Assembly (NCBI RefSeq): GCF_007991735.1 | Contig: NZ_BJYX01000029.1 | Span: 1 to 43,854, forward strand | Origin: Terrabacter aerolatus | GTDB taxonomy: Bacteria; Actinomycetota; Actinomycetes; Actinomycetales; Dermatophilaceae | Direction of reading: 5' to 3' | Length of the DNA stretch: 43,854 bases | In this document: positions 26,227 to 34,896 of the stretch, piece by piece | Layout of the letters: every line of letters begins with the position of its first letter | Position numbering within the stretch: the stretch's first letter is position 1 | Made by a program: the position numbers and the translations under genes | Notes under the pieces: generated by a model | What the model saw: only the letters and a program-made list of their open reading frames with translations | What the model was told of the DNA's origin: nothing | Database searches by the model: none

Positions 26227-27501
26227 ATGGCTCGACCTGAGGTTGCCGATGGTGTTCGGCTGCCCACGCGGTGGGACACCCACGACGAACAGGCCCGTGA
26301 GCCGATGGCAAGGCGTTGGTGGGTCTGGCCTCTCGCGATCTACCTGGTCAGTCGCGCCCTCGACGCAGTGATGATGGTCGTCGCCAGCAGCTCGGCCATC
26401 ACGCTGGAGAAGTTCGTCAGCCTGGGCGGTCGCCACTTCGGCACCGACGCCGGCACGGCGCGCCCCGGCTACCTCACGACGGCCACCAGCTGGGACGGAC
26501 AGTGGTACTGGGAGATCGCAGCCCACGGTTATCCGTTCGAGCTGCCGACCGACGGGTCTGGACACGTCCAGCAGAACGCGTGGGCCTTCTTCCCGCTCTA
26601 TCCCTACCTGGTCCGCGGGGTCATGTTCGTCACTCGGCTCGACTTCCCGATCGCGGCAGTCGGGGTGTCACTGGCCTGCGGGGCGATCGCCATGCTCCTG
26701 GCCTACCGCATCGCGCACCGACGCTACGGCCACGTCGGCGGCATCCTCGGCGTCGTCGGACTGAGCACCTTCATCTGCTCTCCCGTGTTCCAGATCGCCT
26801 ACGCCGAGGGTCTGGCGCTCGCCCTCCTTCTCGGCGCGCTCCTGGCCACCCTGACGAAGCGGTATGCCGTAGCGGCCGCCCTGCTGCTGCTCCTCGCTCT
26901 CACCCGCGGCGTTGCTGCGCCCCTTGTACCAACCTTCTTGCTCTACGGCGCCTACCTCTGGAGGCGGGGCCTCCTCGCGAGACGCGACGCGATCGGCCTT
27001 CTCAGCCTGTCCGCCGTGGCAGCCTGCCTGACCTTCGCTTGGGTCGGGATCGCCGCACTCGTCACTGGTCGGCCCGATGCCTACGTGGCCACACAGAAGG
27101 CTTGGAATCCCGAGCTCACGGTGGTCCCGGTCATCCGCTTCATCGACCGCAACAGCGACGTGGTGGGTGGGACGGCCGGCGCAGCAGTCATCGTCGCCGT
27201 CTGGGCCACCTTCCTGATCTGGTTCCTCACCAAGGGGCAGAAGGAACCGCTCCTGGCGATCTGGAGCGGCATGTATGTCGCCTACCTGCTTGCTGTGACC
27301 GACTGGAACTGGAGCAACGTCCGCTACTACCTGCTGGCGCTCCCGGTCCTCTGGCCGCTGCTCAGGCCCTCCGCCGGTGAGCGGAGCCCGTCTCAGCGCA
27401 TTGCCATCTACGCACTGGTCGGCGTGCTCGGCCTCGCGGCGCAGTGGTGGTACATCCGCTACTGCATGACGGTCTCCCCGCAGCTCGTGCAGGTCCCCTG
27501 A
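26227..27501 (+). CDS. PIG-V-like (GPI mannosyltransferase 2 family) membrane protein
   Basis: 424 residues with about nine hydrophobic helices. The family marks are in the first large loop: TSWDGQWYWEIAAHGYP and QNAWAFFPLYPYLVRG, matching PIG-V/mannosyltransferase 2 proteins, where the Asp of the SWDG motif is near the active site. TRGVAAPLVPTFLLYGAY and DWNWSNVRYYLLALPVLWPLL follow. Bacterial members are thought to transfer mannose from polyprenyl-phosphate-mannose to outer-face acceptors. The ATG at 26227 has GGGACGGGG as ribosome site; a second in-frame ATG lies 26 codons later, just before the first helix. It is convergent with the GT2 gene. Confidence 0.88.
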   Translation: MARPEVADGVRLPTRWDTHDEQAREPMARRWWVWPLAIYLVSRALDAVMMVVASSSAITLEKFVSLGGRHFGTDAGTARPGYLTTATSWDGQWYWEIAAHGYPFELPTDGSGHVQQNAWAFFPLYPYLVRGVMFVTRLDFPIAAVGVSLACGAIAMLLAYRIAHRRYGHVGGILGVVGLSTFICSPVFQIAYAEGLALALLLGALLATLTKRYAVAAALLLLLALTRGVAAPLVPTFLLYGAYLWRRGLLARRDAIGLLSLSAVAACLTFAWVGIAALVTGRPDAYVATQKAWNPELTVVPVIRFIDRNSDVVGGTAGAAVIVAVWATFLIWFLTKGQKEPLLAIWSGMYVAYLLAVTDWNWSNVRYYLLALPVLWPLLRPSAGERSPSQRIAIYALVGVLGLAAQWWYIRYCMTVSPQLVQVP

Positions 27502-27525
27502 CGCCACGCGGTCGAGCTGGCCGCG

Positions 27526-28506
27526 TCAGCCCAAGGACGACGACGCCGGCTGGAGAGTCATCGAACGGACGACATCGCCCTCGATCGGCGACACCGGAGT
27601 CTTGAGCCGGCGCGCCATCGAGAAGTAGGCGAAGCGGCGGGCGTAGGCCAGCAGCTTCGCCCGTATCCGGCCACGGCGCAGGTCACTCCCACTCAGCAGG
27701 TTGGGGTGTTCTCGGGCCAACGACTCGTGGAAGTCCACGACCTGCCGGTACTGGCTGCGTGCCAGCGCGTGGCTCCACTGGGTGTCGCTCAGCCGGAACG
27801 TGGCCAGCGGATCGGACAACCCGATGAAGTCGCCCTGCAGGAGGACCCGGGCGTAGGTGTGCTGGTCGAGCACGTAGGAGAAGGTACCGTCCCAGCCTCC
27901 AGCCCTGGTCACGCTCTCCCTGTCGAGCAGCACACACGCAGGCTCACCGAAGGGATTGGTCCCGGAACGGATGGCTTCGCGGATGGCGTGGCGGCCGTCA
28001 AGCCTGCCCACGAGGTTCGGTAGCCCCCAAGAACTCAGGACCACCTCCCCCGACGCGGTCACGACGTCCCGACGTGACGCCACCATGACGGCACCTGCGT
28101 TCGCCCGGATCGCCTGCACCTGACGCTCCAGACAGGTCAACGCGAGGATGTCGTCGCCGCAGACGAGCTTCAGATAGGTCCCCGAGGCGGCGTCCGTGGC
28201 GTGCTGCCAGTTGTCCTCCGGCCTGTTGCTGCGCTCGAGTCTGAGAAGAGTGACGCGCGGGTCGGCGACGTATGGCTGGAGGATCTCCCACGTCCCGTCG
28301 GTGCTCGAGTGATCACTGATGATCAGCTCGAAGTCGCGAAAGGTCTGCCCGAGGATGGATGACACCGTCGCGTCCACGAAGGCCGCACTGTTGTACGTGG
28401 GCACGACGACGGACACGGTCGGCCTCCACTCAGCCGGTTTCACGCCGGTGCCGCCTTCCTCGAAGGGAGAATCGGCCGCGTCCCACACGCTCACGACAAC
28501 GCCCAC
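27526..28506 (-). CDS. family 2 glycosyltransferase
   Basis: 326 residues, GT-A fold, soluble. VSVVVPTYNSAAFVDATVSSILGQTFRDFELIISDHSSTDGTWEIL is the nucleotide-binding start. The DxD-type metal site is in LKLVCGDDIL. GGWDGTFSYVLDQHTYARVLLQGDF covers the acceptor-side region. It transfers an activated sugar, probably in surface glycan or exopolysaccharide synthesis; donor unknown. The GTG at 28506 is listed, but a GTG at 28443 with a better ribosome site (GAGGAAGG) and only 7 residues before the first strand may be the true start. Its stop lies 25 bases from the end of the convergent PIG-V-like gene. Confidence 0.9.
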   Translation of the reverse strand: MGVVVSVWDAADSPFEEGGTGVKPAEWRPTVSVVVPTYNSAAFVDATVSSILGQTFRDFELIISDHSSTDGTWEILQPYVADPRVTLLRLERSNRPEDNWQHATDAASGTYLKLVCGDDILALTCLERQVQAIRANAGAVMVASRRDVVTASGEVVLSSWGLPNLVGRLDGRHAIREAIRSGTNPFGEPACVLLDRESVTRAGGWDGTFSYVLDQHTYARVLLQGDFIGLSDPLATFRLSDTQWSHALARSQYRQVVDFHESLAREHPNLLSGSDLRRGRIRAKLLAYARRFAYFSMARRLKTPVSPIEGDVVRSMTLQPASSSLG

Positions 28507-29279
28507 TGGTGCGATATTGCACCATGGCCGACTACCGAGTCAGCGTCCGCCGTCACTGTCATGGCCCCCTATCGCGTGACACCGGCTGCGCCCCGCCTCC
28601 TCACAAAAGAATGCCCCGTGGAGTGCACTGTGTCCGCAAAACGGGTGAATTGCCCGATGCCTCCATCGGGCAATTCCAGAGCCCGCCACCGCATCCGGCC
28701 CGAGATGTCGCCTGCCTGACGTCGGCACTTCGGCATGCGGCCGGCTCCTCCCAGAGACTCTCCCCGGTCCTGCGCCTGTGGTGGTGCCTGATCCTCTGTT
28801 GAGGCGCCTCAGCATCACTCGCCCTGGAGCATCGTCGTGTTCGCCGGCGTCGGGCTGACGCTGAATCCTCGCGCGTTGGGTGACCGTGCCGCATCTGGCC
28901 CTCTGCTCTCGCAGCCCACCTGCTACCACGCCCCCGGCCCGGTCATCGACCGTGCTCTGGACAGGGACGAGTCAACGGGTGGAACGGGCTCTTCGTCGCC
29001 CACGGTGGCCCGCCTCGAGACCCGCCATGCGGCCGCGCCCACCGAGTCGGCCCTGAGACCGGTGCGGCACGGATCGTGGGCGGCCATCGTCGCGTCGTAC
29101 GACCTTCGGGGTGAACGACGATCTCGTGGCTGTTCGCCTGACCGATCAATGCGCACCGAGAATTCCGAGCTCGAGGGAATCCGGCAGTACTGCACCCTCG
29201 AGCACGGAGGGAGCCGCGGCCGATGTCTACCGGAACGCCGCCCGATCCAATGGACCGCGCTGACAGAGCGTCAAGGGAA
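28507..29279. other. 773-bp gene-poor stretch with a perfect hairpin
   Basis: No gene here is convincing: open frames on both strands lack family features and ribosome sites. The region is less GC-rich than its neighbours and holds a perfect 13-base hairpin (28647-28676), a GAGGCGCCTC palindrome near 28803-28812, and near 29200 a GGAGGGAG followed by an ATG that would run antisense through the DUF2510 gene. It marks the right edge of the surface-glycan block. Confidence 0.5.
28647..28676 (-). terminator. perfect 13-bp stem, 4-base loop hairpin
   Basis: Arms GAATTGCCCGATG (28647-28659) and CATCGGGCAATTC (28664-28676). On the minus strand it is followed after about 5 bases by a TTTT run, so it could terminate leftward transcription, perhaps from the DUF2510 gene 600 bases away, or belong to an unannotated RNA. 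Confidence 0.6.
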
Positions 29280-29522
29280 TCAGTGGCGCGCACGCCGTCT
29301 GCCGAAGAGCATCGCCACGCGGGAGCCCCGGTGTGCGGCAGCCAGCGACCGGGCCGCCTCGGCCTCGCGCAGCTGCTGGAGCAGGGTCTTGGGCTTCGGA
29401 GGCGGCCAGTCCCGGGCTCGCGGGTCCTTGGTGTCCATGTAGTAGTCGGTCCACCCGTAGTCGTCGCGGTAGCGAAGCGTCCCGTCGCCGACGTAGTACC
29501 AACCCGCTGGCTTGTCGCTCAT
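29280..29522 (-). CDS. DUF2510 domain protein
   Basis: 80 residues. The N-terminus KPAGWYYVGDGTLRYRDDYGWTDYY is a DUF2510 motif (PAGWY...LRYWDG..WT..), common in actinobacterial membrane or secreted proteins. The rest is basic (PPPKPKTLLQQLREAEAARSL...LFGRRRARH) and has no membrane helix. The ATG at 29522 is chosen because DUF2510 begins within five residues and GGGGGT lies upstream; the frame continues eight codons further. Function unknown. Confidence 0.75.
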   Translation of the reverse strand: MSDKPAGWYYVGDGTLRYRDDYGWTDYYMDTKDPRARDWPPPKPKTLLQQLREAEAARSLAAAHRGSRVAMLFGRRRARH

Positions 29523-29844
29523 CGTCAGACCCCCGAATCCACTCACCCGTTGTGGGAGCCCCCCTCCCGAGACTCAATCTACGTCCGGCAACTCCCGCAT
29601 TCCACCGATGTCTAATTAGTCCGATTTGACGATGGCTCAGTCGATTCCACCCATCCCCAACCCCCCATCGCGGCCGAGGCGATGTCGCATGCCCAGCTCA
29701 CTCGTCCGGCTCCCGGAACGCGTCGAGGCCGGGGCCGACCGATCGGTAGACTCGGACCCGGCTCACGGCGACGACGCGAGTGGCCATGGTGTGCCGGGAA
29801 GTCTGGTCGGCGGCCCATGACCCATCCCCGAAGGGACCCCGAAC
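29523..29844. other. spacer between the DUF2510 and nhaA genes
   Basis: 322 bases. It contains a CTAATTAG palindrome (29612-29619) in an AT-rich patch that could serve the leftward DUF2510 promoter, and TTGACG at 29626-29631 as a possible -35 for nhaA, without a matching -10. No gene is supported. Confidence 0.35.
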
Positions 29845-31218
29845 GTGAGCGACCCCCAGCCGGCCACGACCCCGCCGACCTCCGCCAGGGACGGCGCCGG
29901 GAACAGGCTGCTCGGACGCGGCACCTGGCGCGAGGCCCGCTACGTCGCCGACCTCCTGCGCGCCGAGACCGTGGGCGGCGCCATCCTCCTCGCCGCCGCC
30001 GTGGCGGCCCTCGTCTGGGCCAACACGCCGTGGCGTGACGGCTACGCGGCCCTGCGCGACACCGTCATCGGCCCGCATGCCCTGCACCTCGACCTGTCGC
30101 TCGGGACCTGGGCGGCCGACGGCCTCCTCGCGGTCTTCTTCCTCGTCGCCGGCATCGAGCTCAAGCGCGAGTTCGTCGCGGGTGACCTCTCCGACCGTCG
30201 CAAGGCGGCCCTGCCCATCGCTGCCGCCGTCTGCGGTGTCGCCCTCCCCGCGATCCTGTTCGTCGTCACGGCCACGCTGATGAGCCGGGGCGACAGCGCG
30301 AGCGAGGTGGCCGGCATACTCCGTGGCTGGGCCATCCCGACGGCCACCGACATCGCCTTCGCCCTGGCGGTCCTCGCCGTCATCGGCACCCACCTGCCGA
30401 GCGCCCTGCGCTCGTTCCTGCTGACCCTAGCCGTGGTCGACGACCTCATCGCGATCACGATCATCGCCGTCTTCTACACCGACACCGTCAACCTGCTGTG
30501 GCTGCTCGCGGCCGTCGTCCCCCTCGCGGCGTGGCGCCTGCTGCTCAAGCGGAAGATCACCAACCCGATCGTCCTCGCGGTGCCAGCCCTCCTCGCGTGG
30601 GCCTTCGTCCACTCGAGCGGTGTCCACGCCACGGTCGCCGGAGTGCTGCTCGGGCTGCTCGTGCCCGTCAACCGCGAGGTCGAGGACGACCCGGAGCGAC
30701 ACTCCCTCGCCGAGCGCATCGAGCACCGGATCCGTCCCTTCTCCGCCGGGTTCGCCGTGCCGGTCTTCGCCTTCTTCGCCGCCGGCGTCACCGTGGTCGG
30801 CGGAGGGTTCGATGCTGCCCTGCGCGACCCGGCCGCCATCGGCGTCGTCGTCGGCCTCGTCGTGGGCAAGGCCGTCGGCATCCTCGGCGGCACGTGGGCG
30901 GTCGCCCGCTTCACCCGGGCCGAGCTCGACGAGGACCTGGCCTGGACCGATGTCCTCGGGCTCTCGGTGCTGGCCGGCGTGGGCTTCACGGTCAGCCTGC
31001 TGGTCGGCGAGCTCGCCTTCGGCACGGGCTCGGAGCGCGACGACCACGTCAAGCTCGCCGTCCTGTGCGGCAGTCTCATCGCGGCGCTCCTCGCGACCGT
31101 GGTGCTCAGGGTCCGCAACCGCCACTACCGGCTCGTCGAGGCCCGTGAGACAGCGGACGAGGACCAGGACGGCGTCCCGGACGTGTACGCAGACGACGCG
31201 CGACTCGATCCGGCGTGA
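29845..31218 (+). CDS. nhaA: NhaA family Na+/H+ antiporter
   Basis: 457 residues, about 12 membrane helices. Conserved stretches are [32 protein letters not shown] and [12 protein letters not shown], whose two adjacent Asp residues are the ion-binding pair of Nha[17 protein letters not shown] and [17 protein letters not shown] are also family blocks. It exchanges cytosolic Na+ for external H+, for pH and salt balance. The tail ([22 protein letters not shown]) is acidic. The GTG at 29845 has ribosome site GAAGGGA. The stop codon lies inside an 11-base inverted repeat (31216-31297). Confidence 0.95.
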   Translation: MSDPQPATTPPTSARDGAGNRLLGRGTWREARYVADLLRAETVGGAILLAAAVAALVWANTPWRDGYAALRDTVIGPHALHLDLSLGTWAADGLLAVFFLVAGIELKREFVAGDLSDRRKAALPIAAAVCGVALPAILFVVTATLMSRGDSASEVAGILRGWAIPTATDIAFALAVLAVIGTHLPSALRSFLLTLAVVDDLIAITIIAVFYTDTVNLLWLLAAVVPLAAWRLLLKRKITNPIVLAVPALLAWAFVHSSGVHATVAGVLLGLLVPVNREVEDDPERHSLAERIEHRIRPFSAGFAVPVFAFFAAGVTVVGGGFDAALRDPAAIGVVVGLVVGKAVGILGGTWAVARFTRAELDEDLAWTDVLGLSVLAGVGFTVSLLVGELAFGTGSERDDHVKLAVLCGSLIAALLATVVLRVRNRHYRLVEARETADEDQDGVPDVYADDARLDPA

Positions 31219-31297
31219 TGGTGACTGCCCTGCACGTTCGGGTAGGGACTGCGCAGTAGGGTTGCACCTGGTAGGCGCGACCGCGTAGTCACCATCA
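31216..31297 (+). promoter_or_regulatory. long-range inverted repeat between nhaA and the holin-X gene
   Basis: Perfect 11-base arms TGATGGTGACT (31216-31226) and AGTCACCATCA (31287-31297), 60 bases apart. The left arm includes the nhaA stop codon, and the right arm ends 20 bases before the next ATG. The loop carries two GTAGGG copies. It may be a terminator-like or translation-control structure. Confidence 0.4.
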
Positions 31298-31317
31298 AGC
31301 ACCGAGGAAGTGAGCCG

Positions 31318-31845
31318 ATGAGCACGGATCCCCGGCAGGAGCGGACACTGGGCCAGCTGGTCGCGTCTGCGACCCAGGACCTCTCGACGCTGGTTCGCAG
31401 CGAGATCGCCCTGGCCAAGGCCGAGGTCTCGGTGCAGGTCAAGAAGGCAGGCGTCGGCGGAGGACTGCTCGCCGGCGCGGCCGTCATCGGCTTCTACTCC
31501 GTCTACTTCATCTTCACGACGATCGCCGAGGGCATCCAGGCGCTCGGCCTCCCGCGCTGGCTCAGTTTCCTCATCGTCACCGTCTTCATGCTCCTCGTCG
31601 CGGGCGTCCTCGCCCTGCTCGGCATCCGGAAGATGAAGACCGTCAAGCCCACGCCAGAGAAGGCGATCACCGAGGCCCAGACGACGGTCGCAGCACTCAA
31701 GTCCGCGACCGAGCACCCGGGCGCGACCGTCCCGGCGCCGCGCCCCGAGTGGGACCGCAAGGACCTCCCGGCGTCGTCGACCGTCGCCGCATCCTCGAGC
31801 GCCGGCACGGCCGCGAGCACGCCGAACCCGTCTCGCGACGCCTGA
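31318..31845 (+). CDS. phage holin-like protein (Holin-X, superfamily III)
   Basis: 175 residues. An amphipathic N-terminus (TLGQLVASATQDLSTLVRSEIALAKAEVSVQVKKAG) leads to two membrane helices (GGLLAGAAVIGFYSVYFIFTTI; WLSFLIVTVFMLLVAGVLALLGI), then a hydrophilic Pro/Ala/Ser tail. This is the actinobacterial Holin-X/DUF1469 family, usually a chromosomal membrane protein rather than a phage lysis gene. No phage genes are nearby. The ribosome site GAGGAAG precedes the ATG at 31318. It is followed 20 bases later by the alpha/beta hydrolase, a pairing I recall from other actinobacteria. Confidence 0.88.
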   Translation: MSTDPRQERTLGQLVASATQDLSTLVRSEIALAKAEVSVQVKKAGVGGGLLAGAAVIGFYSVYFIFTTIAEGIQALGLPRWLSFLIVTVFMLLVAGVLALLGIRKMKTVKPTPEKAITEAQTTVAALKSATEHPGATVPAPRPEWDRKDLPASSTVAASSSAGTAASTPNPSRDA

Positions 31846-31865
31846 CCTGACGACACCCCTCACCC

Positions 31866-32777
31866 ATGTCCGTCGACGCTGCGTTCGTCAACATCGACGG
31901 GCCCTGGGAGCACCGCTACGTCTCGGCCAACGGCGCCCGCTTCCACGTCGCCGAGATGGGCGAGGGGCCGCTCGTCCTCATGCTCCACGGCTTCCCGCAG
32001 TTCTGGTACGCGTGGCGCCACCAGATGGTCGCCCTGGCCGAGGCCGGCTACCACGTCGCGGCGATGGACCTCCGCGGCTACGGCGGCAGCGACAAGCCCC
32101 CGCGGGGCTACGACACGTACATGTCGACCCTCGATGCCGCGAGCGTCATCCGCGCGCTCGGTGAGAAGGACGCCGTCGTCATGGGGCAGGGCCTCGGCGG
32201 CTGGATCGCGTGGTGCATGCCGACCTTCCGGCCCGACGTGACCCGTGCGGTCGCGTCCCTGTCGATGCCCCACCCGCGGATCATGCGGCATTCGACATGG
32301 TCCAACCCCAAGCAGCGCCGGGCGTCCGCCTGGATCGCCGGGTTGCAGAAGCCCTTCGCCCCGGAGCGGGAGATGGCGAGGTCGCACGACTACGTCGGGG
32401 AGCTCCTCCGCTCGTGGGCCTCGCCGTTCGGGACCTTCCCGGCGGCCGAGGACGTCTCTCGCTACGGCGACGCCATGATGATCCCCTTCGTGGCCCACTC
32501 CGCCGCGGAGCACTACCGCTGGTTGGGCCGCTCATCGGTGCGCCCGGACGGGCCGCTCTTCATGCGCCGCATCCGTCGCGCCATCCGCGTTCCCGTCCTG
32601 CAGCTGCAGGGCAGCGACGACGGCTGCGTCATCGCTGCCGTCAACCACGGCTCGGGCGCCTTCGTCCCCGGCGACTACCGCCAGGTCAAGGTCCCCGGCG
32701 CCGGGCACTTCCTCACCGAGGAGGCCCCGGACCAGGTGAACGCCGCGCTCCTCCAGTGGCTCGGATCCCTTGCCTGA
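31866..32777 (+). CDS. alpha/beta-hydrolase-fold protein (epoxide-hydrolase-like), nucleophile missing
   Basis: 303 residues. The fold marks are intact: oxyanion HGFP (41-44), MDLRGYGGSDKP, the cap region, the acid region QGSDDG (about 248-253) and the catalytic-type His in GAGHF (281). At the nucleophile elbow, where epoxide hydrolases have G-x-D-x-G-G and lipases G-x-S-x-G-G, this protein reads GQGLGGW, so residue 109 is Gly. It cannot use the usual covalent Asp/Ser mechanism. It could be a binding protein or use another residue. ATG at 31866. The serine-hydrolase gene starts one base after its stop. Confidence 0.88.
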   Translation: MSVDAAFVNIDGPWEHRYVSANGARFHVAEMGEGPLVLMLHGFPQFWYAWRHQMVALAEAGYHVAAMDLRGYGGSDKPPRGYDTYMSTLDAASVIRALGEKDAVVMGQGLGGWIAWCMPTFRPDVTRAVASLSMPHPRIMRHSTWSNPKQRRASAWIAGLQKPFAPEREMARSHDYVGELLRSWASPFGTFPAAEDVSRYGDAMMIPFVAHSAAEHYRWLGRSSVRPDGPLFMRRIRRAIRVPVLQLQGSDDGCVIAAVNHGSGAFVPGDYRQVKVPGAGHFLTEEAPDQVNAALLQWLGSLA

Positions 32778-32778
32778 C

Positions 32779-33606
32779 ATGGAGCTCGACCTCCCGGACG
32801 CGGGCGGGGTCACGTGGTCGGTCTGCGTCCGGGACGGATCAGGTATGCCGCTCGCCGCGGCGGGTGCAGACGTTCCCTTGCGCACGGCATCGGTCGGCAA
32901 GGTGCTGCTCCTCGTCGAGACGGCCCGGCTCATCGCCGCCGGTGAGCTCTCCCCCGACGAGCCGCTGACGCGGTCCGTCGACCTGTGGGTCGGTGACTCC
33001 GGACTGTGGCACACGCTCTCCGTCGAGACGCTCCCGCTCATCGACGTGGCCGCTCTCGTGGGCGCGGTCTCCGACAACCTCGCCACCAACGTCCTGCTCC
33101 AGCGGGTGGGACTCGCCGAGGTTGCCGCACGGGCCACGGCGCTCGGGCTGCGTGCCACCGCCCTGCACGACCGGGTGCGCGACGTCCGCGGCGTCGAGCA
33201 CCCTCCGACCCTCTCGACCGGAACGGCCGCCGAGCTGAGCCAGCTCATGAGCCGGTTGGCCGATGACACCGCCGCCGGGCCGGATGCGGATCGGCTGGTG
33301 CGCCAATGGCTCTCGGCGAACGTCGACCAGTCGATGGTCGGCTCGGCCCTCGTCGAGCAAGGGGGCCTGGACCCGATCGCCCACCACTCGTCGCTCGACC
33401 TGCCGACGACCTTCTGGAACAAGACCGGGACCGATGCGGGAGTCCGGGCCGACGTCGGCGCAGTGACGCGCGAAGGTCGGACGGTGACATGGGCCGCCAT
33501 CGCCAACTGGGAGCCCTCCCCCGGAACCACCCTCGACCACCTCACGGTCTGGGCCGTCCTGCGTGGCATGCACCACCTCGGCGAGCAGGTCCTTGCCCAG
33601 CTCTAG
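32779..33606 (+). CDS. class A beta-lactamase-fold serine hydrolase, cytosolic
   Basis: 275 residues. SxxK is ASVGK (S38, K41), SDN is VSDN (98-100) and KTG is NKTGTD (215-217), all in family spacing, so this is a penicillin-recognising-fold hydrolase. The usual E-x-x-L-N motif of true class A beta-lactamases is not seen. There is no signal peptide, unlike secreted beta-lactamases, so the protein is expected in the cytosol and drug resistance should not be assumed. The ATG at 32779 follows the hydrolase stop by one base; a TTG at 32770 is in frame. It is probably co-translated with the preceding gene and converges on the histidine kinase. Confidence 0.82.
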   Translation: MELDLPDAGGVTWSVCVRDGSGMPLAAAGADVPLRTASVGKVLLLVETARLIAAGELSPDEPLTRSVDLWVGDSGLWHTLSVETLPLIDVAALVGAVSDNLATNVLLQRVGLAEVAARATALGLRATALHDRVRDVRGVEHPPTLSTGTAAELSQLMSRLADDTAAGPDADRLVRQWLSANVDQSMVGSALVEQGGLDPIAHHSSLDLPTTFWNKTGTDAGVRADVGAVTREGRTVTWAAIANWEPSPGTTLDHLTVWAVLRGMHHLGEQVLAQL

Positions 33607-33618
33607 GAGGGTGTGGGC

Positions 33619-34896
33619 TCAGTCGTCGGCGGCGGCCGGGATCAGGATCGTGAACGTCGCTCCCCCGCCGGGGGTTTCGGAGACGTCGAGCCGGCCGCCG
33701 TGCGACCGGACGATCTGGGTGACGAGCGCGAGCCCCAGGCCGACCCGCCGCCCACCGGACGCGCCGTCGCCTCGGGAGAAGCGCCGGGTCAGCCGTTGGA
33801 TGTCAGCCACCTCGACGCCGTCGCCGTGGTCGACGACGTCGACCCGCACCTGACCGCCGAAGGCCGACGAGCGCACCTCGATCCGAGAACCCTTGTCGGA
33901 GTGGGCGGTCGCGTTGTCGACGAGGGCCAGCACCGAGCGTCTGAGGCTGGGGCCCACCCCCTCCACGACGCAGGTCCCACCACCCACCGCGCCCACCGCA
34001 CCCGCCGCACCCGCCGCACCCTCGTCGACGAGCGTGACCCCGCGTTCGGCGGCATACGGCATCAGCGAGGTCACCACCTCGGAGGCGAGCGCCGCGAGGT
34101 CGACCCGGTCGGCGACCTCGTCGACGTGCTCGAGCTGGGCCGAGAGCAGCAGGTCCGAGACGACGTCGGCCATCGCCTGGGTGTCGTGGACGAGCTGGTC
34201 CACCTCGGCGAGGCGGCGCGCCGCCGCCTCGTCCCCGCCACCGGCGGCGTCGCCCGCGACGTGGCGGCGCAACATCTGGGCCCGCGTGCTGATGACAGCG
34301 AGCGGGGTGCGCAGCTCGTGCGAGGCGTCGGCGACGAACTGGCGCTGCAGCTCCATGGCCTCACCCAGGGGCCGCACGGCCCGGCGCCCGGCGAGCAGCC
34401 CGGTCAGCGCCGCGAGCAGCACCCCGACGATGCCGGCGGCGATCGTCGACATGAGCAGCCGCTGCTCCTCGCCGGTGTGCAGCCGCATGTCGTAGACGGC
34501 GACGTAGCTGGCACCCTCGCGCTGGTCGACCCACGCCGGCCAGGGGTGTCCGTCGGCCATGAAGCTCGTCTGGCCCGACATGTCCTGGCCGTAGGCGACG
34601 ACCTGCTCGACGAGGTCCGACGGCATGGTGCGTGTCGCCTCGTGGCCCGAGTCGGTCAGCTTGACGAGCCACATGCCGGGCGGGGCGTCGACGACGTCGT
34701 CAGCCGTGCGCGCCGCGGTCTCGGTGCGCGAGCGGATCTCGGCGACCTGCTGACGGTCGAAGATCACCGCGGTGCTGATGATGGCGAGCAGCACGACGAG
34801 CGCCGTCGTCGCCCCGACGCGCAGCGCCACGGAGAGCGACGCCTTGCGCAGCGGGTCGTCACCCGCCGGGGACCGCCGCCGTCGTCGCCACCTCAC
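33619..34896 (-). CDS. sensor histidine kinase (OmpR-partner type)
   Basis: 425 residues. A basic N-terminus, membrane helix (ATTALVVLLAIISTAVIF, about 29-46), an extracytoplasmic sensor of about 100 residues, a second helix (about 148-170), then HAMP-like linker, H-box VADASHELRTPLAVI with His193, and the catalytic domain with N-box DNATAHSD, G1 DHGDGV and G2 GLGLALV. An Ala/Gly-rich loop lies in the ATPase lid area. It autophosphorylates and controls the regulator next to it. The GTG at 34896 overlaps the regulator stop by GTGA. Signal unknown; the divergent flavoprotein genes are the likely target. Confidence 0.93.
   Translation of the reverse strand: MRWRRRRRSPAGDDPLRKASLSVALRVGATTALVVLLAIISTAVIFDRQQVAEIRSRTETAARTADDVVDAPPGMWLVKLTDSGHEATRTMPSDLVEQVVAYGQDMSGQTSFMADGHPWPAWVDQREGASYVAVYDMRLHTGEEQRLLMSTIAAGIVGVLLAALTGLLAGRRAVRPLGEAMELQRQFVADASHELRTPLAVISTRAQMLRRHVAGDAAGGGDEAAARRLAEVDQLVHDTQAMADVVSDLLLSAQLEHVDEVADRVDLAALASEVVTSLMPYAAERGVTLVDEGAAGAAGAVGAVGGGTCVVEGVGPSLRRSVLALVDNATAHSDKGSRIEVRSSAFGGQVRVDVVDHGDGVEVADIQRLTRRFSRGDGASGGRRVGLGLALVTQIVRSHGGRLDVSETPGGGATFTILIPAAADD

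Noticed and set aside
28540-29195. Several open frames in the gene-poor stretch
   Set aside because: No domains, no ribosome sites and no codon bias beyond background.
29223-29615. Plus-strand ORF with a good ribosome site
   Set aside because: It runs antisense to the DUF2510 gene, which has a recognisable domain; the plus-strand product has no features.
31318-31845. Prophage lysis gene (holin)
   Set aside because: No phage genes are nearby; Holin-X proteins are common chromosomal genes in actinobacteria.
32779-33606. Antibiotic-resistance beta-lactamase
   Set aside because: There is no signal peptide and no E-x-x-L-N motif; only the fold is supported.
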